From Clostridiales bacterium (GTDB taxonomy: Bacteria; Bacillota; Clostridia; Lachnospirales; WRAX01), in contig JAISHX010000224.1 of the NCBI GenBank assembly GCA_031262335.1, positions 1 to 5,180 on the forward strand: a DNA stretch of 5,180 nt, read 5' to 3'. This document shows positions 1 through 5,149 of the stretch, piece by piece. The notes under the pieces were generated by a model. That model was not told the DNA's origin. It saw nothing but the letters and a program-made list of their open reading frames with translations, and did not search any database. The translations under genes were made by a program, and so were the position numbers. How positions within the stretch are numbered: position 1 is the stretch's first letter; the number at the start of each line of letters is the position of its first letter.

Positions 1-93
1 GACGATGTGAACGATGCTTTTCGTATGATTGGGCGAAAAGCCGAGTCTTTTCGATGTCTTGGCTGTTATCCTCTTTTGGAAACAAATTATTAG
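1..93 (+). CDS. 3' end of a possible small Cys-pair (zinc-knuckle-like) protein, partial
   Basis: Frame 1 of the plus strand is open from the window edge to a TAG at 91-93. It gives 30 residues with plausible composition and codon use, containing a GRKAESF stretch and then FRCLGCY, and ending LLETNY. A CxxC after an aromatic-basic pair resembles the second half of small zinc-ribbon proteins, whose first Cys pair would lie upstream of the window; that is inference only. The repeated CTTTTCG words at 17-23 and 47-53 fall in the same codon phase (Ala-Phe-Arg and Ser-Phe-Arg), which also suggests coding. The gene runs convergent to the membrane protein gene and overlaps its stop codon by a few bases, with no terminator between them. 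The minus strand is also open here in more than one frame but has no start with a ribosome binding site, so I prefer the plus-strand reading. Function unknown. Confidence 0.42.
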   Translation, partial: DDVNDAFRMIGRKAESFRCLGCYPLLETNY

Positions 94-1337
94 GAATATG
101 AAAATGTTAATGTGCCGCAAAGGTTTATTATAAATCCGGCGGCACACAGCGGAATACTGACTGCAATTAAAAACGCGTTCAAACGGGATTGTTTAGTTTT
201 CTCCGCCGAAGGCGCAACAGCAAATAATATGCCTAAAAACGCGGCGGGTACGGCGTCTATAGTGTAACGATTGCCGAAGTGAACTCCGCCCATTGTTCGG
301 TGCAAACATAAAAGAAACAGATGTAACATAATCAGAATTGGAATTATAATGAAGGCGTTAATATTTTGTTCATGCCGTATCAACTTTACAACGTATACTA
401 TAAATCCTATAAGGCAAGAAATAAAAATTGGATTTACAATGTAAAAAGCAGAACCCGAAAATTTATGAAATTTCAAAAAACCTTCTTCAAAATAAGGCAA
501 GCGCATAAGGTTTTTAACGTTGTCTGCAAAGAAAGCAATATTAAACTGTCCGTATGAGTCGCCGCTGTTGACATGCTCCGGAAGATAATTATGTCCAAAT
601 TCAAATGGATTGCCAAAACGTGCCGCGTTCAAAATCATGTAAAATAAAATACATGCCGCGGCAGGGATTAAGCTCAATGCAAGCTTTTTTGCAAAAGGAA
701 GAAGCTTAATTCCATACGAATCGAACATAAGAAAAGCAACAACAGGAGCGTATATAAGCTGAAACGGACGGCACCCAACGGCAAGCGCAAGCAATAATGG
801 CGGCAAGAACATTTTTGAAGGCTTTCTTGCAAAGAAAAATGACGCAACAGTAAATGTAAAGCCTAATATCTGTGCGAAAAACCAAACCCATCCCGCATAG
901 AAAACAATATGCAGAATATTGCCGCCAATGGTTGCAAACAATGCAAAAAAACACGCTTTTATTTGTGACAGTCCAAAACTTTCGGCAAGTTTGAAACAGA
1001 AATAAATTGCAATACAAAATACTGCCAGACCTATTAAGTGGTCGTTAAGAGGCAATCCGCAAAATTTGCTTAGTGCGACAAATGGTAGCATTACAACCGC
1101 CGGTGTTGGCGGAAAGCTGACAAAAACTTTATCGTCAAGAAGGACAAGCTCCAACCAAGGATAATTCTCCGCAAGACCCAAATTGCCGGAAAGCCACGCC
1201 TCCGCTTGAAGTGCATAAGAGTTGTACCAATTTTTAGCGAATAAGGTGCCGCCGATAAAAGTATCTGCCAATAAAACTAGAGCGATAACTAAAACGGCTA
1301 TCGCCCAAGGAATCAACTTATTTCGTTCAATTTTCAA
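90..1337 (-). CDS. Polytopic membrane protein, GT-C/GT39-like glycosyltransferase (putative)
   Basis: This is a 415-residue hydrophobic protein with about 10 or 11 likely membrane segments, including roughly residues 8-28, 99-118, 126-170, 178-206, 219-237, 296-320, 329-345, 360-376 and 386-408. An N-terminal anchor is followed by an extracytoplasmic loop (residues about 29-77) with acidic residues (QAEAWL, ELVLLDD) and FPP. Other landmarks are CRPFQ near 190, ARFGNPFEFG near 240-248, and GVHFGNRY followed by VPA near 351-364. Bacterial GT-C enzymes, which use polyprenyl-phosphate sugars as donors outside the membrane, often carry a first-loop acidic residue and RFG-P-FG and G-RY-type motifs. 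The family assignment is therefore inferred from topology and motifs, and donor and acceptor are unknown. The start is TTG, 2 bases after the stop of the S1-domain gene, with AAGAGG 8 bases upstream, so translation is probably coupled. It ends in tandem TAA TAA. It could instead be an uncharacterised permease-like protein. Confidence 0.8.
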   Translation of the reverse strand: MKIERNKLIPWAIAVLVIALVLLADTFIGGTLFAKNWYNSYALQAEAWLSGNLGLAENYPWLELVLLDDKVFVSFPPTPAVVMLPFVALSKFCGLPLNDHLIGLAVFCIAIYFCFKLAESFGLSQIKACFFALFATIGGNILHIVFYAGWVWFFAQILGFTFTVASFFFARKPSKMFLPPLLLALAVGCRPFQLIYAPVVAFLMFDSYGIKLLPFAKKLALSLIPAAACILFYMILNAARFGNPFEFGHNYLPEHVNSGDSYGQFNIAFFADNVKNLMRLPYFEEGFLKFHKFSGSAFYIVNPIFISCLIGFIVYVVKLIRHEQNINAFIIIPILIMLHLFLLCLHRTMGGVHFGNRYTIDAVPAAFLGILFAVAPSAEKTKQSRLNAFLIAVSIPLCAAGFIINLCGTLTFSYS

Positions 1338-1339
1338 CT

Positions 1340-1741
1340 TTATCGCCTCTTGTTTCTTTTATTGATACCCGCTTGTCGCTCATTCGCTGATTTAATCCAA
1401 TCTTTTAGTTTTTCGTCAAAAGTGTTTAATTGCGGCGGCATACGTTCTTCGTTAAGAAAAGTACGCGGTCGGCGTTCTTCTTGCTGAACAGCACGTTGAG
1501 AACCCGCTTCTTTGATGGAAAGAGAAATTCTGTTGTTTTCATTATCTACCGACATTACCTTTACCATTACGGCATCTCCGACGGCAACAAAGTCATTTAT
1601 ATCCTGAACATATTTGCTGGATATATGTGAAATATGCACAAGTCCTTGGCTTTTGTCCGGCAACAGAACAATTGCTCCGAACGGTTTGACCTTTATAACT
1701 TTGCCCTCAACAATACTGTTTACTTCAATCCCTTGGGACAT
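1340..1741 (-). CDS. S1-domain RNA-binding protein, GSP13/YugI/YabR type
   Basis: This 133-residue cytoplasmic protein has one S1 (OB-fold) RNA-binding domain at about residues 6-77. Hallmarks are VEGKVIKVKPFGAIV (the canonical GxVxxxxxFGAxV opening), QGLVHIS at 32-38, VGDAVMVKV at 54-62 and NRISLSIKE at 70-78. The rest is a charged linker (about 79-105) and a basic tail with NTFDEKLKDWI and KRNKRR. Single-S1 proteins of this size in Bacillota include B. subtilis GSP13 (YugI) and YabR, and streptococcal CvfD. They associate with ribosomes or RNA and act in stress or post-transcriptional control. The NT-x3-KL-x2-WI tail looks closer to GSP13 than to YabR, by memory of those sequences. The ATG start has AAGGAG 11 bases upstream, and a strong promoter precedes it (-35 at 1806-1811). 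It is first in a two-gene unit with the membrane protein. There is no divIC or yabP beside it, unlike the yabR locus of Bacillus. Confidence 0.88.
   Translation of the reverse strand: MSQGIEVNSIVEGKVIKVKPFGAIVLLPDKSQGLVHISHISSKYVQDINDFVAVGDAVMVKVMSVDNENNRISLSIKEAGSQRAVQQEERRPRTFLNEERMPPQLNTFDEKLKDWIKSANERQAGINKRNKRR
1346..1351 (-). promoter_or_regulatory. Ribosome binding site deciding the TTG start of the membrane protein gene
   Basis: On the minus strand AAGAGG lies 8 bases before the TTG at 1337-1335, inside the last codons of the S1-domain gene. No ATG or GTG is as well placed, so TTG is the best start. A Shine-Dalgarno sequence buried in the upstream reading frame is typical of coupled translation. 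Confidence 0.6.
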
Positions 1742-1766
1742 TCAAAAATACACTCCTTAATTTTTA

Positions 1767-1779
1767 TGTAAACTTTACA
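1767..1779. repeat. 13-bp palindrome TGTAAA-C-TTTACA, operator-like
   Basis: The two 6-base arms are perfect inverted repeats around a single C. The element lies across the predicted start of the leftward transcript and just upstream of the plus-strand -10, a position where a bound repressor could affect both directions. It resembles a CcpA cre palindrome of the TGTAAACGTTTACA kind but lacks the central CG pair, so that assignment is not supported. AT-rich DNA gives short palindromes by chance, so the operator role is a guess. Confidence 0.4.
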
Positions 1780-1782
1780 ATC

Positions 1783-1790
1783 ATTATAAT
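1783..1790. promoter_or_regulatory. Self-complementary -10 element shared by divergent transcription
   Basis: ATTATAAT is its own reverse complement, so TATAAT is present on both strands, offset by 2 bases: minus at 1788-1783 and plus at 1785-1790. The plus-strand copy points toward the rRNA methyltransferase gene (ATG at 1841), which has no better -10 in the 99-base gap. Its possible -35 sequences (around 1761-1768, T-rich) match consensus poorly, at 3 of 6 at best. Rightward expression may therefore rely on the -10 and be weaker than leftward. Confidence 0.55.
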
Positions 1791-1811
1791 ACACAATTCA
1801 AATTTTTTCAA
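1783..1811 (-). promoter_or_regulatory. Sigma-A type promoter for the S1-domain/membrane protein unit
   Basis: Read on the minus strand, TTGAAA (1811-1806) is followed by a 17-base spacer and TATAAT (1788-1783). That is a 5/6 match to the -35 and a perfect -10. The predicted start of transcription is near 1776, giving a leader of about 35 bases before the ATG at 1741. The spacing and near-consensus hexamers suggest strong vegetative expression. Confidence 0.8.
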
Positions 1812-1840
1812 TCAAAAAATTAAATTTTTAAGGAGAATAT

Positions 1841-3037
1841 ATGTCTAAGAAGAAAAAATATGCTCCGATATTTGAGGAAAATGAAATAATTGACAATGAA
1901 TGTATTGAATTTCCAATGTGCGGAGGGTGTGCTTTCCGTAATATTAACTACTCTTCAGAGATTTCTTACAAAGAAAATTTTGTAAAAAATTTAATAGAAA
2001 CTTTTGGAAATTTTGAAAATATGCCTATAGTTTGTGCCGAAAATGTTTTTGAATACAGAAATAAAATGGAATTTTCTTTTGGCGACAACGGCACAGCGGG
2101 AGAGCTTGCTGTGGGTATGAGAAAACACGGCTCTTTTTACGAGGTTTCAGACGGAACAAACTGTGTTATGTGTGACGATGATTTCCGCGTAATTGCAAAA
2201 ACAATAAAGGAATTTTTTAAAGAAACCGGCGCTTTTTTTTATCACAAAAGAAAACAAACCGGAACATTACGGAATCTTATAATAAGAAAAGCTTTTTTTA
2301 CAGGAGAAATTATTGTAAATGTTGTAACGACAAGCAATCTCGCCGATATTTCTCCGCTTAAAGAAAAACTTTGCGCCATAAGTTTAAAAGGAACATTAAA
2401 AGGATTGCTCCATACTATTTGTGATTGCCCCTCAGATGCAGTTAAACCCGAAAAAATTACGCTGATTTTCGGAGAAAATTTTATCACCGAAAAAATAAAC
2501 GGTCTTATATTTAAAATCTCACCGTTTTCATTTTTCCAAACAAATTCATGCGGAGCCGAAAAACTTTATCAAACAGTAACTGAGTTTGCCGGCGACTTAT
2601 CAGGGGAAGTTGTTTTTGACTTGTATTGCGGAACAGGTACGATTTCTCAAATATTAGCTAAAAAGAACATCACCGCTAAAATTATCGGTGTCGAAATTGT
2701 AGATGAAGCTATTCAAGCCGCAAAACAGAACGCGGCTCTTAATAATATTAAAAACTGTGAATTTATTTCAGGTGACGTACTTAAAATTGTTCCCGAATTG
2801 CAAAAGCCCGGCACTATTATTGTTGACCCTCCGCGTGACGGCATACATCCGAAAGTATTGCCGCATCTGATAAACTTTAACGCCGAAAAAATCGTATATG
2901 TTTCATGCAATCCGAAAACTCTTGCCCGCGACTTGGAGAGCTTTACGAAATCAGATTATCAGGTAAAAAAAGTGCGTATTCATGACATGTTTCCGCGCAC
3001 AAATCATGTTGAAACAGTCGTACAATTATCCCGCTAA
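1841..3037 (+). CDS. rlmD: 23S rRNA (uracil-5-)-methyltransferase, RlmD/RlmCD (RumA) type
   Basis: This SAM-dependent enzyme makes 5-methyluridine in 23S rRNA (U1939 in E. coli RlmD; U747 and U1939 for B. subtilis RlmCD). In the 398 residues, CIEFPMCGGC at 21-30 gives Cys21, Cys27 and Cys30 in the CX5CX2C pattern of the 4Fe-4S cluster. Cys108 or Cys111 (NCVMC) is the likely fourth ligand. YRNKMEF at 72-78 is family-typical. FFQTN (231-235) leads into the methyltransferase fold, with the SAM loop FDLYCGTGT at 259-267, Glu285, and DPPRDG at 329-334. The nucleophile is Cys356 in SCNPKT, and the general base is probably Glu391 in NHVETV. Many relatives carry an N-terminal TRAM domain and reach about 450 residues. 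Here the Fe-S motif starts at residue 21, so TRAM is absent. AAGGAG lies 5 bases before the ATG. The Fe-S cysteines argue against TrmA. Target specificity (one or two uridines) cannot be read from the sequence. Confidence 0.93.
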   Translation: MSKKKKYAPIFEENEIIDNECIEFPMCGGCAFRNINYSSEISYKENFVKNLIETFGNFENMPIVCAENVFEYRNKMEFSFGDNGTAGELAVGMRKHGSFYEVSDGTNCVMCDDDFRVIAKTIKEFFKETGAFFYHKRKQTGTLRNLIIRKAFFTGEIIVNVVTTSNLADISPLKEKLCAISLKGTLKGLLHTICDCPSDAVKPEKITLIFGENFITEKINGLIFKISPFSFFQTNSCGAEKLYQTVTEFAGDLSGEVVFDLYCGTGTISQILAKKNITAKIIGVEIVDEAIQAAKQNAALNNIKNCEFISGDVLKIVPELQKPGTIIVDPPRDGIHPKVLPHLINFNAEKIVYVSCNPKTLARDLESFTKSDYQVKKVRIHDMFPRTNHVETVVQLSR

Positions 3038-3081
3038 TATGATATATAAAGTTTTATTTGGATAGCACTAAAAATGCAATA

Positions 3082-3117
3082 AGGGGACTAAAGTGAAATA
3101 TTTTTCACTTGTCCCCT
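3082..3117. terminator. Bidirectional hairpin terminator between rlmD and cysK
   Basis: AGGGGAC (3082-3088) pairs with GTCCCCT (3111-3117), and AAGTGAAA (3091-3098) pairs with TTTCACTT (3103-3110). The result is a 15-bp stem with a 2-base TA bulge and a TATT loop. On the minus strand, beyond the stem, TTATTGCATTTTTAG supplies a T run for the cysK transcript. On the plus strand ATTATATTTTAG supplies a weaker one for rlmD. Its place between two convergent stop codons (3037 and 3126) supports termination in both directions. Confidence 0.8.
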
Positions 3118-3125
3118 ATTATATT

Positions 3126-4061
3126 TTAGTTTCCCGAAAACAAAGATGTTGATAAATATCTTTCGCCTGTATCCGGCAAAAGAACGACAATGTTTTTATT
3201 TTCATATTCTGAACGCCGGGCAACGATAGTTGCCGCATGAATAGCCGCACCTGACGAAATTCCTACAAGAAGTCCTTCAAGGCATGCGACAGCGCGTGAC
3301 GCGGCAAACGCTTCCTCACTTTTAACCGTGATTATCTCATCAACTATCTTATTATCGAAAACATTAGGCACAAAACCTGCGCCGATTCCTTGGATTTTAT
3401 GCGGACCGGCTTTTCCGCCGGAAAGCACAGGAGAATCTGAAGGCTCAACTGCTATAATTTTTACATCAGGGAGTGCATTTTTTAAAACTCGCCCTACTCC
3501 GCTTATCGTTCCGCCTGTTCCGACACCGGCAATAAATGCCGAAATTGAATTATCCGTGTCAGCAAGTATTTCCAAAGCTGTTGTTTCACTATGAATTTTC
3601 GGATTCGCGGGATTATTAAATTGTTGCGGAATAAACGACGACGGAAAATCTGCGGCAAGTTGTTCGGCTTTTGCTATTGCGCCTTTCATACCTTCGGCTC
3701 CCGAGGTCAAAACAAGTTCAGCTCCAAGGGCTGAAACAAGCATGCGCCTTTCAATACTCATTGTTTCCGGCATAACCAAAATAAGCCTATACCCCTTTGC
3801 AGCCGCAACAAAAGCAAGTCCTACACCTGTATTACCGCTTGTAGGCTCAATTATCACCGTATTTTCTTTAATAAGCCCTTTTTCTTCGGCATCAGTAATC
3901 ATTGCATAAGCAACCCTGTCTTTTACACTTCCAAGAGGATTGAAATATTCTAATTTTGCTATTAAATTTGCTTTAACTTCCTTTTTTTTTGCAAAATTTG
4001 AAAGTCTAAGCAACGGTGTATGCCCTATTAGTTCAGTTAAATTTGATGCTATTTTTGCCAT
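3126..4061 (-). CDS. cysK: Cysteine synthase A (O-acetylserine sulfhydrylase)
   Basis: This PLP enzyme makes L-cysteine and acetate from O-acetyl-L-serine and sulfide in the cytosol, the last step of cysteine synthesis. The 311 residues match the usual CysK length. NPLGSVKDR at 41-49 holds the PLP lysine, Lys47. TSGNTG at 74-79 is the substrate/carboxylate loop. GTGGT at 181-185 binds the PLP phosphate. [13 protein letters not shown] at 220-232 is the loop typical of the A isozyme. GISSGAA at 267-273 and [10 protein letters not shown] at 296-305 complete the signature. The ATG has AGGAAGGGG ending 8 bases upstream. It stands alone: no cysE or sulfur-uptake gene is in view, so acetylserine supply is encoded elsewhere. 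Residues 25-27 are encoded within an A9 run (3982-3990), a possible slippage site, though the frame is intact. Cystathionine beta-synthase-like or CysM alternatives are less likely given the A-type loop. Confidence 0.95.
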   Translation of the reverse strand: MAKIASNLTELIGHTPLLRLSNFAKKKEVKANLIAKLEYFNPLGSVKDRVAYAMITDAEEKGLIKENTVIIEPTSGNTGVGLAFVAAAKGYRLILVMPETMSIERRMLVSALGAELVLTSGAEGMKGAIAKAEQLAADFPSSFIPQQFNNPANPKIHSETTALEILADTDNSISAFIAGVGTGGTISGVGRVLKNALPDVKIIAVEPSDSPVLSGGKAGPHKIQGIGAGFVPNVFDNKIVDEIITVKSEEAFAASRAVACLEGLLVGISSGAAIHAATIVARRSEYENKNIVVLLPDTGERYLSTSLFSGN

Positions 4062-4114
4062 GATAAAATCCCCTTCCTATGAAAACATACTTAATTTCTA
4101 TGTGTTGTATGTAT

Positions 4115-4143
4115 ATAATATTACTTTATAAGTTGCTTGTCAA
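4115..4143 (-). promoter_or_regulatory. Near-consensus sigma-A promoter of cysK
   Basis: On the minus strand, a perfect TTGACA (4143-4138) is followed by a 17-base spacer and TATTAT (4120-4115), 5/6 of the -10 consensus. Transcription would begin near 4108, leaving a leader of about 47 bases, too short for a T-box or SAM riboswitch. A weak inverted repeat, ACATAC at 4085-4090 and GTATGT at 4107-4112, flanks the early leader and could be an operator, with low certainty. Confidence 0.8.
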
Positions 4144-4205
4144 GTGTTTTTTAAAATTTTTCACATATATTTCGGTCTGATTTGTTGAGAAAGGAATTTT
4201 TTCTC

Positions 4206-4234
4206 TTGATATGAACGACAAAATAATGTATAAT
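4206..4234 (+). promoter_or_regulatory. Sigma-A type promoter of the DUF4364 gene
   Basis: TTGATA (4206-4211), a 17-base spacer and a perfect TATAAT (4229-4234) precede the gene. The predicted start near 4241 leaves a leader of about 28 bases before the GTG. The -35 sites of this promoter and of cysK's are about 60 bases apart and point away from each other, so a regulator bound between 4144 and 4205 could influence both. Confidence 0.8.
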
Positions 4235-4252
4235 TTTATCGGCAGTAGCCGG

Positions 4253-4259
4253 AAGGGGG
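4253..4259 (+). promoter_or_regulatory. Ribosome binding site selecting a GTG start
   Basis: AAGGGGG lies 9 bases before the GTG at 4269. No ATG lies in frame between it and that codon, and the first downstream in-frame ATG would remove the start of the conserved N-terminal helix. The GTG start is therefore preferred. Confidence 0.65.
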
Positions 4260-4268
4260 ATAGAGGGC

Positions 4269-4826
4269 GTGTCACAACCGAATTTATTTCCGTCGTCGCC
4301 TAGCGACGCAAAGCAGATAGAGGGAAAAATCGCGCTTCTTTTTTTGATTGATAAAATGGATTTGCCTATGACTAACGCCCAGATTTCTGAATTTGTTCAG
4401 GCGGAAAACTTAATGAATTACTATATGATTCAAAAATACTTGTCTGAACTTGTTGAAACAGGCTATCTTGAAAAAACAAGTGATGGAACAAAGTCACGTT
4501 ATACCGTCACAGACGACGGTCTTGTTGCTATGGATATTTTCATAAAATACGTTCCTATCGAAACTCGGAACACAATAATCAAATATGTGAGCGAAAACCG
4601 TAAAACACTAAAACAGGATTTTGAAATTGTTGCCAATCTTTTTTTCAATCATGACACACATGAATATATTGTAAAGTGCGGAGCATATGAGGATGAAAAT
4701 TTAATGATGGAAATAAACGTATCAATTCCCGCAAAAGAACAAGCCGTAGCTGTTTGCAACAATTGGAATCAAAACGTCACAAAGCTTTATAAAACAATTA
4801 TAGATTTGCTTGTCAATCAAGATTGA
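4269..4826 (+). CDS. DUF4364 family winged-helix protein
   Basis: I recognise this 185-residue protein as DUF4364, a family of spore-forming Bacillota with no settled function. After a polar N-terminus (1-18), residues about 20-90 read as a winged helix. IALLFLIDKMDLPMTNAQI gives the first helices, MNYYMIQKYLSELVETGYL (49-67) the recognition region, and SRYTVTDDG (76-84) the wing, like the PadR/MarR style of fold. The second half (about 95-185) predicts a helix then beta strands (EYIVKCGAYEDE, LMMEINVSIP), followed by a closing helix (about 156-182) that could bind a ligand or form a dimer interface. There is no membrane segment, so it is probably a cytoplasmic transcription regulator; that is inference. 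It begins with GTG, has its own strong promoter, is divergent from cysK and convergent with spoIIID, with a shared hairpin terminator after its TGA. Regulation of the divergent cysK is conceivable but unsupported. Confidence 0.87.
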   Translation: MSQPNLFPSSPSDAKQIEGKIALLFLIDKMDLPMTNAQISEFVQAENLMNYYMIQKYLSELVETGYLEKTSDGTKSRYTVTDDGLVAMDIFIKYVPIETRNTIIKYVSENRKTLKQDFEIVANLFFNHDTHEYIVKCGAYEDENLMMEINVSIPAKEQAVAVCNNWNQNVTKLYKTIIDLLVNQD

Positions 4827-4847
4827 TAGTAAGATACGAACTTTGAA

Positions 4848-4873
4848 AGAACGCGGGAAGAATCCCGCGTTCT
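4848..4873. terminator. Perfect 11-bp hairpin between DUF4364 gene and spoIIID, bidirectional
   Basis: The left arm 4848-4858 (AGAACGCGGGA) pairs perfectly with 4863-4873 (TCCCGCGTTCT) around an AGAA loop. The stem is GC-rich and sits between two convergent stops (4826 and 4883). The T tracts are modest on both sides: CACGTTGTTTC on plus, and TTCAAAGTTCG on minus. Termination may therefore be less than complete, or the hairpin may mainly protect the 3' ends. Confidence 0.7.
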
Positions 4874-4882
4874 CACGTTGTT

Positions 4883-5149
4883 TCATTGTTCGCGCAGTAC
4901 ACCCAACGCCATGTATTTTTCTTTTGTGGCAAGCCCGCCCCGAATATGACGCTCTGATTTGTTAATTTCAAGCACTTTGCGGGCCTCTTTAGCTAACTTT
5001 GGGTTTATTTTATTCAAGCGTTCGGTTACGTCTTTGTGTACAGTTGATTTTGAAATTCCAAACTTTTTCGCTGTTTCTCTTACTGTTGCGTTCGAACTTA
5101 TTATGAAATTCGCAACTTCAATCGCCCTTTCTTCTATATAGGCCTTCAT
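4883..5149 (-). CDS. spoIIID: Sporulation transcription regulator SpoIIID
   Basis: SpoIIID is a small DNA-binding protein of the mother cell. Made under sigma-E, it represses part of the sigma-E regulon and activates others, including the route to sigma-K. These 88 residues match the family length (about 90). YIEERAIEVANFI (4-16) is the first helix. ATVRETAKKFGISKSTVHKDVTERL spans 21-45 and is the helix-turn-helix, with the family hallmark SKSTVHKD in the recognition helix. NKINPKLAKEA follows, and the C-terminal basic segment SERHIRGGLATKEKY (65-79) provides the second DNA contact region known in B. subtilis SpoIIID. GAGGAGGG (5164-5157) lies 7 bases before the ATG, an excellent ribosome binding site. 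The upstream promoter is outside the window, so sigma-E control cannot be checked. Nothing follows on the same strand: the gene ends at a hairpin facing the convergent DUF4364 gene, rather than leading into an mreB/mbl gene as in Bacillus. Confidence 0.95.
   Translation of the reverse strand: MKAYIEERAIEVANFIISSNATVRETAKKFGISKSTVHKDVTERLNKINPKLAKEARKVLEINKSERHIRGGLATKEKYMALGVLREQ

Noticed and set aside
17..53. CTTTTCG / CGAAAAG / CTTTTCG alternating inverted repeats, which could form two exclusive hairpins like an attenuator
   Set aside because: The 7-base arms fall in phase with a likely coding frame (Ala-Phe-Arg and Ser-Phe-Arg codons), have no following T run, and are short enough for chance.
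1..85. Minus-strand partial gene starting at TTG 85-83
   Set aside because: The frame is open to the window edge, but the TTG lacks a ribosome binding site and other minus-strand frames are equally open. The plus-strand frame is more protein-like.
366..557. Plus-strand 63-residue frame
   Set aside because: It is antisense to the membrane protein gene, with no ribosome binding site and no recognisable protein features.
706..1017. Minus-strand 103-residue cysteine-rich frame
   Set aside because: It lies wholly inside the membrane protein gene in another frame on the same strand. Its Cys- and Trp-rich composition is that of a shifted reading of hydrophobic codons, and it has no RBS.
1767..1779. 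CcpA cre site
   Set aside because: The palindrome has a single central C and lacks the CG core required in cre consensus sites.
2233..2240. T8 run in rlmD as a frameshift
   Set aside because: The reading frame continues intact through all downstream catalytic motifs, so nothing is broken.
3328..3594. Plus-strand 88-residue frame opposite cysK
   Set aside because: It is the antisense shadow of a fully conserved enzyme gene, and its Pro/Ser-rich translation mirrors the Gly-rich codons of CysK.
4062..4108. T-box or SAM riboswitch controlling cysK
   Set aside because: The predicted leader is only about 47 bases and shows no specifier-loop, antiterminator or S-box features.
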